Below are positions 8,120-17,081 of a DNA stretch of 64,000 nucleotides, in pieces. The first letter of the stretch is position 1; each line of letters begins with the position of its first letter. A program made the translations under genes and the position numbers. The notes beneath the pieces are model-generated. The model worked only from the letters and a program-made list of their open reading frames with translations. It made no database searches and was not told the origin of the DNA. Source of the stretch: Candidatus Arcticimaribacter forsetii (lineage in GTDB: Bacteria > Bacteroidota > Bacteroidia > Flavobacteriales > Flavobacteriaceae); assembly GCF_910589745.1 (NCBI RefSeq), contig NZ_OU342399.1:868001-932000 (forward strand), written 5' to 3'.

Positions 8120-11100
8120 TTAATCATTTAAATTTAGTATATTTTTTCCAATTTCAATTCTCTTCTTTACTTCAGTACTGATGTAAATACAAATGTCTGC
8201 TGACTCTATTATTTTTATTGATTTTTTCAATAATATCTTTGCTGTTTTTTTGTCAAATTCGTTTGTAATTATTCCTAAGTTTACTTCCAGAACTGATTTT
8301 TGATATATTTCTTTGTTAGAACTTTCTTTAAAGTACTTCAATGCTTGTTGCATTAAATCTGCAGATTTTTTGAATTCGTTATTCATAGCGAAAGCCCTAC
8401 CTAGGTTGTATAGGGAAATACCATAAGATTTATTTTTCTCAAAACTCTCTTTATAATCTAGAGATTTTTGTGCACAAATAATAGTATTTTCAACATCTTT
8501 TAAATGATTTCTGTAAATGTGTGAAAGATTTCCATAAGCTGTAGCTAAGGCCCTCTTAATCTTATCAGATTGCTCTAATTTAAGAAGTGAGTCAATACCC
8601 ATCAATCTGTACTTTACACTCAACTCCCCCTCTTTCAAAAGTTCATATGCTTTACCTACATCATAGCATGCATTTGCATAATCTATAGTATTTACTCCAA
8701 TAGATTCTTTGATCATTTTTAAATGATCTAAACAGACTTTCTTAAGTTCTTTATATTTTTTGGTAACCTCTAATACTTCTCTTTTTGCATCAATAAATTC
8801 AATTAATAAATTACTTAAAATTCCAAAATCAATTATCTTTTTTAAGTAGGTTTCACATTTTGTAAATTTCTCTAGCGCATCGTCTGGATGTTTTATTATA
8901 TAGGTGCTACCGCTCCAACTTCTTAAAAAACTTAATACTAATTCCACCCATAATTTATTAACGCCTTCACTTGATATTAAAAGCTGATGGTATTTCATAA
9001 ACTCTAATGTAGCTTTCTCATCATTCTCTAACCCACTTGCCAGAAAATCTAATCTAAAATCTAAAATCTTGAACTTAATTGAGGAACTTTTTACATCTTT
9101 AATTCTTTCTATTAATTTGAATGACCTTTTATCAATTTCTTCTTTTTTAATAGGATTGTCCAACCACATAAATTTTAATTCTTCTAGTTCAATTAATTGA
9201 TTATGTTCTTCAGTTTTTTCTTCAATATTTATATAAAAGTCTTTTAAAATTTGAATTGATTCCTTAGCTGATTTATGAGTATATAAGATGTATTCAATCC
9301 CAAATTGAAATTGTAGGTTCCCTTTGTATTCATTAAATATTTTATGTTTTACCTCTTCTAATTCTGAAAGTCTGACAAACTTTTTTGATTCTATATGATG
9401 TTTGTTTTTTAAAATGAATAAGATAAATAACTTTAAGTCTAAGGAGACTGAATTTGATTTTGTTTCTATATGATATACTTGTTCACAAATTTCATTCAAT
9501 TCTAATATACTTATGAACGAGGTACTATTTATTTGAATAAGGTACGAGATGAGATTAGAGATATGATTTAATTTCTTTGTACTTATTAAAAAAGCATTAA
9601 ACCCTAGTAATTTATCCTCTTCCTCTTGCTTAACTAACCTGACAACTACCTCTAAAATTAATTTCTCAGCAATTTTTAAATAGGTGTCATTTATTAATAA
9701 AGATGATAGTCTTCTAATTATAGATAAAATTTCTTCAACACTGTGGTTATGAGGGTTTTTAATAATTTTATTCTGAAGATATATGTATCGTTTATTATAT
9801 TCTTTGATGATTTGTTTATCATCACTATCATCATCTTTATTAAAGTATGACTTTATTGAACTTATGATTCTTTTATCTTTAAACTCGTAAATATTATCTT
9901 CGTCAGAAATATCAATTAACAAATTATCTTCAACTACCTTTTCTAAAAACCCTAAAACATCAAGTAATTCATAACCCCAAACTTGTGTTAGTATGTCTGC
10001 ATTAAATTTATTTCCAATGATTGAGGCACTCTCCAAAAGGCGTTGCCATTTTTCATCGTATTTATCAATAATTGTATGATAGAAGCTATCAACTTCCATA
10101 TCATTAGGTAGGCTATCAGTATCTATATTAGCAGTTAAAATATATCCACTAGGACTGTATTTTAATAAACCATCACTAATCCACTTTTCAAGTGTTTTGA
10201 AAATATATAAAGGAGTAATTTGTCCAAGTGTATTTTTCTCATTTACTAATTGGTTTAAAAGTGAGTTAATTTCAAGCAGCGAGTTATTTTGAATTTTAAA
10301 TTTATTATTTTGTTTACTCAAATGCTTAACAAAGTCTACTGTATTAAAGTTCCTGAAACTTAAAAGTTCTTCAACTTTAAATTTATAAGAGGAGTTATTA
10401 TTGAGATCATTTGTAGTTGCTATTAATTGACTTAAAGAAGGACCTCTATGTTCAAATATACTTTCTTCTCTTATAGAAAGGATGATGCACATGTTTCCTC
10501 GCAGAAATTTATTTCTATTAATCATCTCAATAAACTTATTAAGAAAGGCATAACTTTCTGGATCTATCCAGTGGAGATCCTCCATAATAAAGATCGTCTT
10601 ATTTTTTCTGCTTTCTAATTTATCTATGATTTCAATACACATTTCAGTTATTGATCTTTCTGAATTTCTTTCATACCCTCCAATAAATGAGGTGTCTATA
10701 TCTATAATAGCCGCCCCAACATTTACAGCCTTACTCATAGACTTCTCCATTCTTTCACCTCGATTAGAAAACGCTTCAATCTTAAGTAATTCTTTAAATC
10801 CCTCTAGGAAAGGCTCGTAGGAAACAGCATTCTCTCCTTGTAGCTCATCACAATCACCATAATACCAATCCCATCCACTATGTTCAAATAATTCTTTTGT
10901 TTCTAATAACCCTCTAGTTTTTCCAATTCCTGCAGGACCAGATACAATCATTATATTTAATCCAGTATCAGACATTGAATCTACAATTTTGTTGAAAATA
11001 GCTTCTTTAGGATTTAATAATTCAGTAATATATGGGACATTACTAAGCAGTGTTTTATTACTAGATTGATTTAAATTGTTTTCATATTTCTTATTTAAAT

Positions 11101-12580
11101 AATAACCTATTAGGTAATGAGCAATTGACAAAGGAAGAATAACAACAATACTTAATCCTAAGTTTGCTATTGTTAATTCAGTTAGGATAATTGAGTTAAA
11201 TAAAAGTAGCGCTAATGTTCCTAATATAATTCCATATACACCTTGTTTTTTCAGCGCAATATTTTTTGTGATTGAAGAAAACTGAAAATAGGATCTAGCC
11301 AATAAATCCCCAATTAATAAAGTAATTCCAATTAAAAGAAAATGTTCGGTTATTGGGTAGGTATCAAATTGAATAATATAAAAAACAAATAATGGAAAGT
11401 ACGTAGCATATAATGAAGAATTGGCAAAATAACGATATCCTTTTATAGTGTGGAAACCATCTAAATCTATTCTATTGATAAAGTATAGATTAATTATAGT
11501 TGGAACTATACTCATTCCTATAGTGATTGAGAATAGCCAAAATTTTGCTGAAAATTCTTTAAAATGTTCTTCTGCACTTGGCATTAAATAAGAAACAGAA
11601 TAAATTAATACTAACGAAAAGATTAATGGAATTATAAAACTAATACCTACAAATTTCACCTTATCAATATATAGGTCAAATAAATCCTTGATAATGTTAT
11701 CGCTACTATCAACTATTCTTTTTAATTTTTGGTTTAAAAAAGAAATTAATGCGATTAATAAAATAGATTTAATAATCAGTAATAGTATATAAATAATACT
11801 AAATGAACGTTTATCGATATTAAAACCTCTTGTAAATATTGGCTCTGTAAATCCAGATTCTTTATGAAATGTATAAAACTCTGATTGAACTAACCATATT
11901 GAGTTATTAATCACATCCAAATCATTTACATTAAAGATGCCTAACCGATCTAGATTTAATTTCTCACACAACAACGATATGGTTTTTGAATCAATATTTC
12001 CATTAATAAGATTTGTGGCAGACTTCTTACCTAGAACCTCCTCTAATTCATGTTTTGGTATTATGTTATGATTGGTTTTTTTAAGTAATATTTGATTTAC
12101 AATTTCAAACATTTCGTCATCACAAGAGTTTCTTACAACTATTGATGAGATGTTAGTAGTAAAGATGGGTCCATTTTCAACAGCTGAATATTTAAAGTTT
12201 AGAAGTTTTTCAAGACTAGCATCATAAGCGTATTCTATTGGATCATCAGCAAAACCCATATAATCTGGAAACCCGCTAAAAAACGGAAATAATTCAATTT
12301 TATGGTTTATATTTTGATCACAGGTTGCTAAGGTTAAATTAATTTTATTTTTAAAATCAAGAGCAAACTGGTTTGTGGAATCTATAGCTAAAATAGAATC
12401 ACAATAAGATTTATTTAGATTTAAGTAAAACTTACTATTATCGATTTGCCTGGTAATGTAATCTAAAGATGATACATGATTCTTAAGCCTTTTAATTTTT
12501 AGAGAATCAATAACTGGGTTAGCCCATAAAAAGTTTGATACAAGTAAAAATAATAGAGTTATGATTTTTGAATGCTTCAT
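8120..12580 (-). CDS. membrane-anchored STAND/AAA ATPase with periplasmic sensor-like domain and TPR tail
   Basis: The 1486-residue protein has unusual architecture. It has a signal peptide (1-20), a periplasmic domain of about 230 residues with a CsgG/FlgO-like look (ISSIVVRN, NIIPKHELEEVLG), and a cluster of about seven to nine membrane segments (about 258-500). A cytoplasmic P-loop ATPase follows, with Walker A GPAGIGKTR near residue 548 and Walker B TIFIMEDLHWID near 660, typical of the AAA_16/STAND ATPases of MalT-like regulators. A long helical TPR-like tail runs from about 940 to 1450. No cyclase, kinase, DNA-binding or nuclease domain is visible, so the output is unknown. Codon use is strongly AT-rich. 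STAND-type ATPases often gate signalling or defence; that role here is inference. Confidence 0.75.
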   Translation of the reverse strand: MKHSKIITLLFLLVSNFLWANPVIDSLKIKRLKNHVSSLDYITRQIDNSKFYLNLNKSYCDSILAIDSTNQFALDFKNKINLTLATCDQNINHKIELFPFFSGFPDYMGFADDPIEYAYDASLEKLLNFKYSAVENGPIFTTNISSIVVRNSCDDEMFEIVNQILLKKTNHNIIPKHELEEVLGKKSATNLINGNIDSKTISLLCEKLNLDRLGIFNVNDLDVINNSIWLVQSEFYTFHKESGFTEPIFTRGFNIDKRSFSIIYILLLIIKSILLIALISFLNQKLKRIVDSSDNIIKDLFDLYIDKVKFVGISFIIPLIFSLVLIYSVSYLMPSAEEHFKEFSAKFWLFSITIGMSIVPTIINLYFINRIDLDGFHTIKGYRYFANSSLYATYFPLFVFYIIQFDTYPITEHFLLIGITLLIGDLLARSYFQFSSITKNIALKKQGVYGIILGTLALLLFNSIILTELTIANLGLSIVVILPLSIAHYLIGYYLNKKYENNLNQSSNKTLLSNVPYITELLNPKEAIFNKIVDSMSDTGLNIMIVSGPAGIGKTRGLLETKELFEHSGWDWYYGDCDELQGENAVSYEPFLEGFKELLKIEAFSNRGERMEKSMSKAVNVGAAIIDIDTSFIGGYERNSERSITEMCIEIIDKLESRKNKTIFIMEDLHWIDPESYAFLNKFIEMINRNKFLRGNMCIILSIREESIFEHRGPSLSQLIATTNDLNNNSSYKFKVEELLSFRNFNTVDFVKHLSKQNNKFKIQNNSLLEINSLLNQLVNEKNTLGQITPLYIFKTLEKWISDGLLKYSPSGYILTANIDTDSLPNDMEVDSFYHTIIDKYDEKWQRLLESASIIGNKFNADILTQVWGYELLDVLGFLEKVVEDNLLIDISDEDNIYEFKDKRIISSIKSYFNKDDDSDDKQIIKEYNKRYIYLQNKIIKNPHNHSVEEILSIIRRLSSLLINDTYLKIAEKLILEVVVRLVKQEEEDKLLGFNAFLISTKKLNHISNLISYLIQINSTSFISILELNEICEQVYHIETKSNSVSLDLKLFILFILKNKHHIESKKFVRLSELEEVKHKIFNEYKGNLQFQFGIEYILYTHKSAKESIQILKDFYINIEEKTEEHNQLIELEELKFMWLDNPIKKEEIDKRSFKLIERIKDVKSSSIKFKILDFRLDFLASGLENDEKATLEFMKYHQLLISSEGVNKLWVELVLSFLRSWSGSTYIIKHPDDALEKFTKCETYLKKIIDFGILSNLLIEFIDAKREVLEVTKKYKELKKVCLDHLKMIKESIGVNTIDYANACYDVGKAYELLKEGELSVKYRLMGIDSLLKLEQSDKIKRALATAYGNLSHIYRNHLKDVENTIICAQKSLDYKESFEKNKSYGISLYNLGRAFAMNNEFKKSADLMQQALKYFKESSNKEIYQKSVLEVNLGIITNEFDKKTAKILLKKSIKIIESADICIYISTEVKKRIEIGKNILNLND

Positions 12581-12604
12581 TAAAAATTATAAAAGTTATC
12601 GGGG

Positions 12605-12612
12605 CAAATAAA
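12605..12612 (-). promoter_or_regulatory. near-consensus -7 box for the STAND ATPase operon
   Basis: On the minus strand this reads TTTATTTG, one mismatch from TAnnTTTG, 24 nt before the ATG at 12580. It is the best promoter candidate in the 102-base divergent gap 12581-12682. Confidence 0.35.
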
Positions 12613-12682
12613 TATTAAAACACCGTTGTATTAATTAATTTAATATACAGCAAAATACAACAAAAAATTTATTTTTTATTTT

Positions 12683-12916
12683 GTGAAGATTATATATATA
12701 GACCTTGATGGGGTTGTTGCCCTTGACAGATACATAGATCAAATTTTAACTGAAAAGGCAAAAAAAGCAAAGATGAAACTAACATCTGAACAATTGGAAG
12801 AAGCTGGCCGAGCATTTAGAAAAATTGAGATTTGTGATAAGTATATACAGTGCGACTTATTTAATCACAATAAGATGATTATTGGAAAATTTTTATCAAA
12901 AATGGAAAAATATTAA
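12683..12916 (+). CDS. short HAD-like protein or fragment
   Basis: The frame has 77 residues, starts with GTG and opens KIIYIDLDGVVALDRYID. This is the HAD-superfamily motif I (DxDG[VT]) on a first beta-strand. No motif II, III or IV follows: the protein stops after a helical stretch (MKLTSEQLEEAGRAF, FLSKMEKY). A catalytic HAD phosphatase needs well over 150 residues, so this is either a truncated relic or a small protein that kept only the nucleophile strand. The next ATG (12773) would remove the motif. It is divergent from the STAND gene and convergent with ssrA. Confidence 0.45.
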   Translation: MKIIYIDLDGVVALDRYIDQILTEKAKKAKMKLTSEQLEEAGRAFRKIEICDKYIQCDLFNHNKMIIGKFLSKMEKY

Positions 12917-12956
12917 TTAGCTAAAAATGACCGAACAACCCAGCACACAACCCACC

Positions 12957-12996
12957 AAAAAAAACAAAACCCCGAAAACATTAAGTCTTCGAGGTT
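12957..12996 (-). terminator. Rho-independent terminator of ssrA
   Basis: On the minus strand AACCTCGAA pairs with TTCGGGGTT (one G-U) around a short loop. It is followed by TTGTTTTTTTT, immediately downstream of the tmRNA 3' end. Confidence 0.75.
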
Positions 12997-13002
12997 AAAT
13001 AG

Positions 13003-13396
13003 TGGAGTCGGAGGGAATCGAACCCTCGTCCATACAAGCAATAGAAAAGCTTTCTACATGTTTAGTTTTCATTTAGTTTTCGAAAATGTACTGACTGGAA
13101 ACCGCCCACACATTCCTTAGTTCCTTTATTGAAAAATTTGACCGGAACCTCCAAATTTCGATGTTGACCTTTATGGTGCCTCTGGTTTGAACGCCGTCAA
13201 CAAGGGCTTTCAAGAGACATCCGGCTTCTCAACCTAGTTGAGACTTGGCATTAACTTACTATGATTCGGTTAATTATGCAGCTAGAGCGTAGTTATTTTC
13301 GCCTATTAAAGGTTGAATACAAGTTTAACGAGCTGTTATTCATTGCTCGACATGCTTACTGTTCGATTGATCTCGCTGTCAAAACCAGTCGACCCC
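13003..13396 (-). ncRNA. ssrA: transfer-messenger RNA (tmRNA)
   Basis: This is the trans-translation RNA that rescues stalled ribosomes and tags the nascent chain. On the minus strand the 5' end GGGGTCGACTGG pairs over 7 bp (one G-U) with the 3' CGACTCC, followed by discriminator A. The T-arm GGTTCGATTCC lies just before the 3' end. CCA is not encoded. The internal tag frame is at 13274-13303 (minus strand) and reads GENNYALAA then TAA; with the alanine carried by tmRNA the tag is AGENNYALAA, ending in the hydrophobic LAA recognised by ClpXP. It lies 53 bp downstream of kdsA on the same strand. Confidence 0.97.
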
Positions 13397-13410
13397 ATTA
13401 TTTCAAAGAA

Positions 13411-13430
13411 ATTGCTTTTTCAAAAGCAAT
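13411..13430 (-). terminator. hairpin between kdsA and ssrA
   Basis: ATTGCTTTT and AAAAGCAAT form a perfect 9-bp inverted repeat. On the minus strand it is followed by TTTCTTTG, giving a weak kdsA terminator. The same TTTCTTTG is one mismatch from the -7 consensus and sits about 7 nt before the tmRNA 5' end, so terminator and ssrA promoter may overlap. Confidence 0.5.
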
Positions 13431-13449
13431 GTAAAAGTATATCTTTTAT

Positions 13450-14268
13450 TTAAAACTGATTGATAGTTTTTCGAATCTCTGTTAGTCTACCCAACATTCC
13501 TTCTAATAAATCCAATGACAACATGTTTGCGCCGTCACTTTTCGCTATCGAAGGTTTTGGGTGTGTTTCAATGAATAAGCCATCCATGTGGTTTACAATT
13601 CCAGCACGAGCTATCGTTTCAATAAGTTCTGGTCTTCCTCCGGTTACTCCAGAAGCTTGATTGGGTTGTTGTAAAGAATGTGTAACATCCAATACAGTAG
13701 GAGCAAGGGAACGCATTGCAGGAACCCCTCTAAAATCTACGATCAAGTCGGTATATCCAAATTGAGTTCCACGATCTGTAATCCAAGCAGCTTCATTTCC
13801 ACTATCTTTAACTTTCTGAACCGCAAATTGCATGCTCTCAGGACTCATAAATTGACCTTTTTTCAAATTCACAACCTTCCCTGTTTTTGCAGCAGCAACA
13901 ACAAGATCGGTCTGGCGAACCAAGAATGCAGGGATTTGTAAAACATCGACATAAGCAGCTGCTTTTTGTGCATCTGCAACTTCATGAATGTCGGTTACAG
14001 TCGGAATATTAAATGTTTTTCCGATTTTCTGAAGAATTTCAAGTGCAGTTTCATCACCTATTCCTGTAAAACTGTCAATTCTACTTCTATTGGCCTTTTT
14101 AAAACTCCCTTTAAAAATAAAAGGAATGTTCAAACGATCTGTAATTTCCAATACTTTTTCCGCAATTTCAAATGCCATTTCTTCCCCTTCAATAGCGCAG
14201 GGTCCGGCTAGTAGAAAGAATTGGTCACTTTTAGGATGATTTATATTTGGCAGTTTTGAAAAGTCCAT
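13450..14268 (-). CDS. kdsA: 3-deoxy-8-phosphooctulonate synthase (Kdo-8-P synthase)
   Basis: The enzyme condenses arabinose-5-phosphate with phosphoenolpyruvate to Kdo-8-phosphate, the first committed step of lipopolysaccharide Kdo synthesis in the cytoplasm. The 272-residue protein from ATG 14268 has the family blocks LLAGPCAIEGEE, FKGSFKKANRSR, VTDIHE, LKKGQFMSPESM, DVTHSLQQP and ETHPKP. The open frame extends upstream to 14490, but that extension runs into the divergent typA leader and is not homologous to KdsA, so the internal ATG is chosen. No other Kdo gene is adjacent. Confidence 0.97.
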   Translation of the reverse strand: MDFSKLPNINHPKSDQFFLLAGPCAIEGEEMAFEIAEKVLEITDRLNIPFIFKGSFKKANRSRIDSFTGIGDETALEILQKIGKTFNIPTVTDIHEVADAQKAAAYVDVLQIPAFLVRQTDLVVAAAKTGKVVNLKKGQFMSPESMQFAVQKVKDSGNEAAWITDRGTQFGYTDLIVDFRGVPAMRSLAPTVLDVTHSLQQPNQASGVTGGRPELIETIARAGIVNHMDGLFIETHPKPSIAKSDGANMLSLDLLEGMLGRLTEIRKTINQF

Positions 14269-14281
14269 AAAATGTTTTTTG

Positions 14282-14289
14282 CAAAAGTA
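14282..14289 (-). promoter_or_regulatory. -7 box for kdsA
   Basis: The minus strand reads TACTTTTG, matching TAnnTTTG, 13 nt before the kdsA ATG. It supports the internal ATG at 14268. Confidence 0.55.
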
Positions 14290-14358
14290 AAGTTTTAAGT
14301 TGAATACCCAAGTTATTCGAAACCTTAAACTTTTAGCAGAAAGCTGGATATATAAAGT

Positions 14359-14366
14359 TATATTTG
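14359..14366 (+). promoter_or_regulatory. -7 box for typA
   Basis: TATATTTG is a perfect consensus match, 23 nt before the ATG at 14390. It lies downstream of an alternative in-frame upstream start (14300), which is therefore rejected. Confidence 0.65.
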
Positions 14367-14389
14367 CGCGATTAAAAAAACAAATACAG

Positions 14390-16189
14390 ATGTCCAAAAT
14401 TAAAAACATTGCAATTATTGCGCACGTAGACCACGGTAAAACTACCTTGGTAGATAAGATTATGCACCATTGCGAGCTTTTCAGAACCAATCAAAATACC
14501 GGGGATTTAATTCTGGATAATAATGATTTAGAAAGAGAACGTGGGATTACCATTCTTTCTAAAAACATTTCTGTGATGTATAAAGACACTAAAATTAATA
14601 TTATCGATACCCCTGGTCACGCCGATTTTGGTGGCGAGGTAGAGCGTGTATTGAATATGGCTGATGGTGTTTTGCTATTGGTTGACGCGTTCGAGGGACC
14701 GATGCCTCAAACGCGTTTTGTACTTCAAAAAGCAATTGATCTAAAGTTAAAACCAATTGTAGTAGTTAATAAAGTAGATAAAGAAAACTGTACTCCAGAG
14801 GAAGTTCATGAATCTGTTTTTGATTTAATGTTCGAATTAGGAGCAGAAGAATGGCAGTTAGATTTCCCTACAGTTTATGGTTCAGCAAAGAACAATTGGA
14901 TGAGTGAAGATTGGAATGTTCAAACCGAAAATGTTGAGCCTCTTTTGGATATGGTTTTAGAACACGTTCCCGCTCCAAAAATAGAAGAAGGAACTCCACA
15001 GCTTTTAATTACCTCATTAGACTTTTCGGCCTATACAGGTCGTATTGCGATTGGTCGTTTACAAAGAGGAACATTAACGGCTAATATGCCTGTTAGTCTC
15101 GTAAATAGAGAAGGTACAATAACAAAATCACGTATCAAAGAACTTAATTTATTCGATGGGTTGGGTAGAAAGCAGGTTGAAGAAGTTCAAGCAGGGGATA
15201 TTTGTGCAATCATTGGATTAGAGGATTTTGAAATTGGTGATACGGTTGCAGATGCTCTCGAGCCAGAAGCACTTCCTACTATTGCAATTGACGAGCCTAC
15301 AATGAGTATGATGTTTACGATTAACGATTCTCCATTTTTTGGAAAAGATGGAAAATTTGTAACCTCAAGACACATTAAAGATCGTTTAGAAAAAGAATTA
15401 GAAAGAAACCTCGCAATGCGCCTGGAAAGTACAGATTCTGCAGATAAATTTTTGGTATTTGGAAGAGGAGTTCTTCACTTATCTGTGTTGATTGAAACAA
15501 TGAGAAGAGAGGGTTATGAGCTTCAAATAGGGCAGCCGCAGGTTATCATCAAAGAAATAGAGGGTAAGAAGCATGAACCAATTGAAGAACTTACGATTGA
15601 TCTTCCTGAAAATGTTTCGGGTAAAGCAATTGAAATGGTGACCCTAAGAAAAGGAGAAATGCTGAGCATGACTCCAAAAGGAGAACGTATGGTGTGTGAG
15701 TTTTTAATGCCTTCTAGAGGTATTATTGGACTTAGGAATCAATTGCTTACGGCTACTGCTGGAGAGGCGATAATGAATCATAGGTTCAAAGAATTTCAGC
15801 CGTTTAAAGGAGAAATTCCTGGACGTAACAATGGATCTCTTATTTCAATGGAAAAAGGAAATGCAATTCCATATTCTCTAGATAAGCTTCAAGAACGTGG
15901 TAAATTCTTCGTTGCTCCAAACGAAGAAATTTATACTGGTCAAGTTATCGGAGAAAATTCTCGTGCTGATGATATGGTTGTTAATGTAACTAAAACCAAG
16001 AAGCTATCAAATGTACGTTCCTCTGGAACAGACGACAAAGTTCGTTTAGCACCGCCAATTAAGTTTTCTTTGGAGGAAGCATTAGAATACATTCAAGGAG
16101 ATGAATATGTAGAAGTAACTCCTAAGAGTTTAAGACTTCGTAAAGTTTATCTTGACGAAAATGAAAGAAAACGTAGGGCAGGTAAATAA
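14390..16189 (+). CDS. typA: ribosome-associated translational GTPase BipA/TypA
   Basis: This elongation-factor-like GTPase binds 70S ribosomes and supports 50S assembly and stress adaptation. The protein has 599 residues, the family's usual length. Motifs are G1 AHVDHGKTT (residues 10-18), the switch II region DTPGHADFGGEVER, G4 NKVDK, and later EF-G-like domains III and V with the TypA-specific C-terminal domain (FAPNEEIYTGQVIGE-like segment, ending ERKRRAGK). Start at 14390 gives the canonical MSKIKNIAIIAHVDHG. It is monocistronic and divergent from kdsA. Confidence 0.97.
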   Translation: MSKIKNIAIIAHVDHGKTTLVDKIMHHCELFRTNQNTGDLILDNNDLERERGITILSKNISVMYKDTKINIIDTPGHADFGGEVERVLNMADGVLLLVDAFEGPMPQTRFVLQKAIDLKLKPIVVVNKVDKENCTPEEVHESVFDLMFELGAEEWQLDFPTVYGSAKNNWMSEDWNVQTENVEPLLDMVLEHVPAPKIEEGTPQLLITSLDFSAYTGRIAIGRLQRGTLTANMPVSLVNREGTITKSRIKELNLFDGLGRKQVEEVQAGDICAIIGLEDFEIGDTVADALEPEALPTIAIDEPTMSMMFTINDSPFFGKDGKFVTSRHIKDRLEKELERNLAMRLESTDSADKFLVFGRGVLHLSVLIETMRREGYELQIGQPQVIIKEIEGKKHEPIEELTIDLPENVSGKAIEMVTLRKGEMLSMTPKGERMVCEFLMPSRGIIGLRNQLLTATAGEAIMNHRFKEFQPFKGEIPGRNNGSLISMEKGNAIPYSLDKLQERGKFFVAPNEEIYTGQVIGENSRADDMVVNVTKTKKLSNVRSSGTDDKVRLAPPIKFSLEEALEYIQGDEYVEVTPKSLRLRKVYLDENERKRRAGK

Positions 16190-16215
16190 TACTCCCTTTG
16201 TTTTAAATAGCTAAA

Positions 16216-16250
16216 AAGCCTATTGAGAAATCTTTAGGCTTCGTTTTTTT
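16216..16250 (+). terminator. terminator of typA overlapping the ftsE 3' end
   Basis: AAGCCTA and TAGGCTT form a 7-bp stem followed by TCGTTTTTTT. The second arm and the T run lie within the last codons of ftsE on the other strand. Confidence 0.6.
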
Positions 16251-16920
16251 GGACTACTTCGTAAATTTTACCTGCATCACAGCGAAATATTTTTCCTGGA
16301 AACTTTACAATCATATTATAATCGTGTGTAGCCATGATTATGGTCATTCCTTTTTGATGAAGACTTCTAAAAACTTCCATAATTTCTAGGCTTGTTTGTG
16401 GGTCCAAATTACCTGTTGGCTCATCAGCAATAATAAGTTCTGGGTCATTGAGTAACGCACGTGCTATGGCAACTCTTTGTTGTTCTCCACCCGATAACTC
16501 AAAGGAATATTTTTTTAAAACTCCCTCCAAACCTAGTGAGCTAAGAACTTCTTCAATCCGATCTTTAATTTCTTCTTTATCTCTCCATCCGGTTGCTTTA
16601 AGAACAAATGATAAGTTGTCGAATACAGAACGATCCGGAAGTAATTTAAAATCTTGGAAAACCACTCCAAGTTTCCGTCTCAGAAAAGGAATGTCTTTCT
16701 GTTTTATTTTACTCAAGTTAAAATCAGATATTTTAGCAGTTCCCTGTTGCAACGGAAGATCTGCGTATAGAGTTTTAATTAAACTACTTTTTCCAGTTCC
16801 AGTTTTTCCTATTAAAAAAACAAAATCCCCCTGCTGAACTTCAATATTTACATCATTTAAAATGGTTTGTTTATTCTGAATGATGGTAGCATTTTTGAAT
16901 TGAACTAAAGGAAGTTTCAT
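16234..16920 (-). CDS. ftsE: cell-division ABC ATPase FtsE
   Basis: FtsE is the ATPase partner of membrane protein FtsX. Together they activate septal peptidoglycan hydrolases during division. The 228-residue protein has Walker A GKTGTGKS (38-45), Q-loop VVFQDF, ABC signature LSGGEQ (141-146), Walker B LIIADE (161-166) and switch histidine in ATHD. The FtsE-typical PDRSVFDN and EPTGNLDP are present. ftsX is not adjacent, which is common in Bacteroidota. It converges with typA and diverges from the TPR gene at 17082. Confidence 0.92.
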   Translation of the reverse strand: MKLPLVQFKNATIIQNKQTILNDVNIEVQQGDFVFLIGKTGTGKSSLIKTLYADLPLQQGTAKISDFNLSKIKQKDIPFLRRKLGVVFQDFKLLPDRSVFDNLSFVLKATGWRDKEEIKDRIEEVLSSLGLEGVLKKYSFELSGGEQQRVAIARALLNDPELIIADEPTGNLDPQTSLEIMEVFRSLHQKGMTIIMATHDYNMIVKFPGKIFRCDAGKIYEVVQKNEA

Positions 16921-17069
16921 AGGTGTTTTTGATGAGTCAATTTATAAACAAATTTTTTCTTTATTACTAGAGATGTAAAAATAGAAACAAATTAGGGCTT
17001 TAGGAATTAATTGTTAATAATTTATACTTTATAGAGAATTAGAACGTTTTAATTTTAGGAACTTAAGTT

Positions 17070-17077
17070 TAACTTTG
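17070..17077 (+). promoter_or_regulatory. -7 box giving a predicted leaderless start
   Basis: TAACTTTG is followed by exactly 4 nt and then the ATG at 17082. A start site 5 nt after the box would fall on the A of the ATG. Confidence 0.55.
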
Positions 17078-17081
17078 ATCT

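Noticed and set aside
13003..13025. ssrA 3' end as an attachment site
   Set aside because: No second copy of GGAGTCGGAGGGAATCG was found near 4295-4560 or elsewhere in the window, and no integrase gene is present; an att call cannot be supported.
13678..14211. Plus-strand frames opposite kdsA
   Set aside because: They are antisense shadows of a complete, conserved enzyme gene, with no promoter or motifs.
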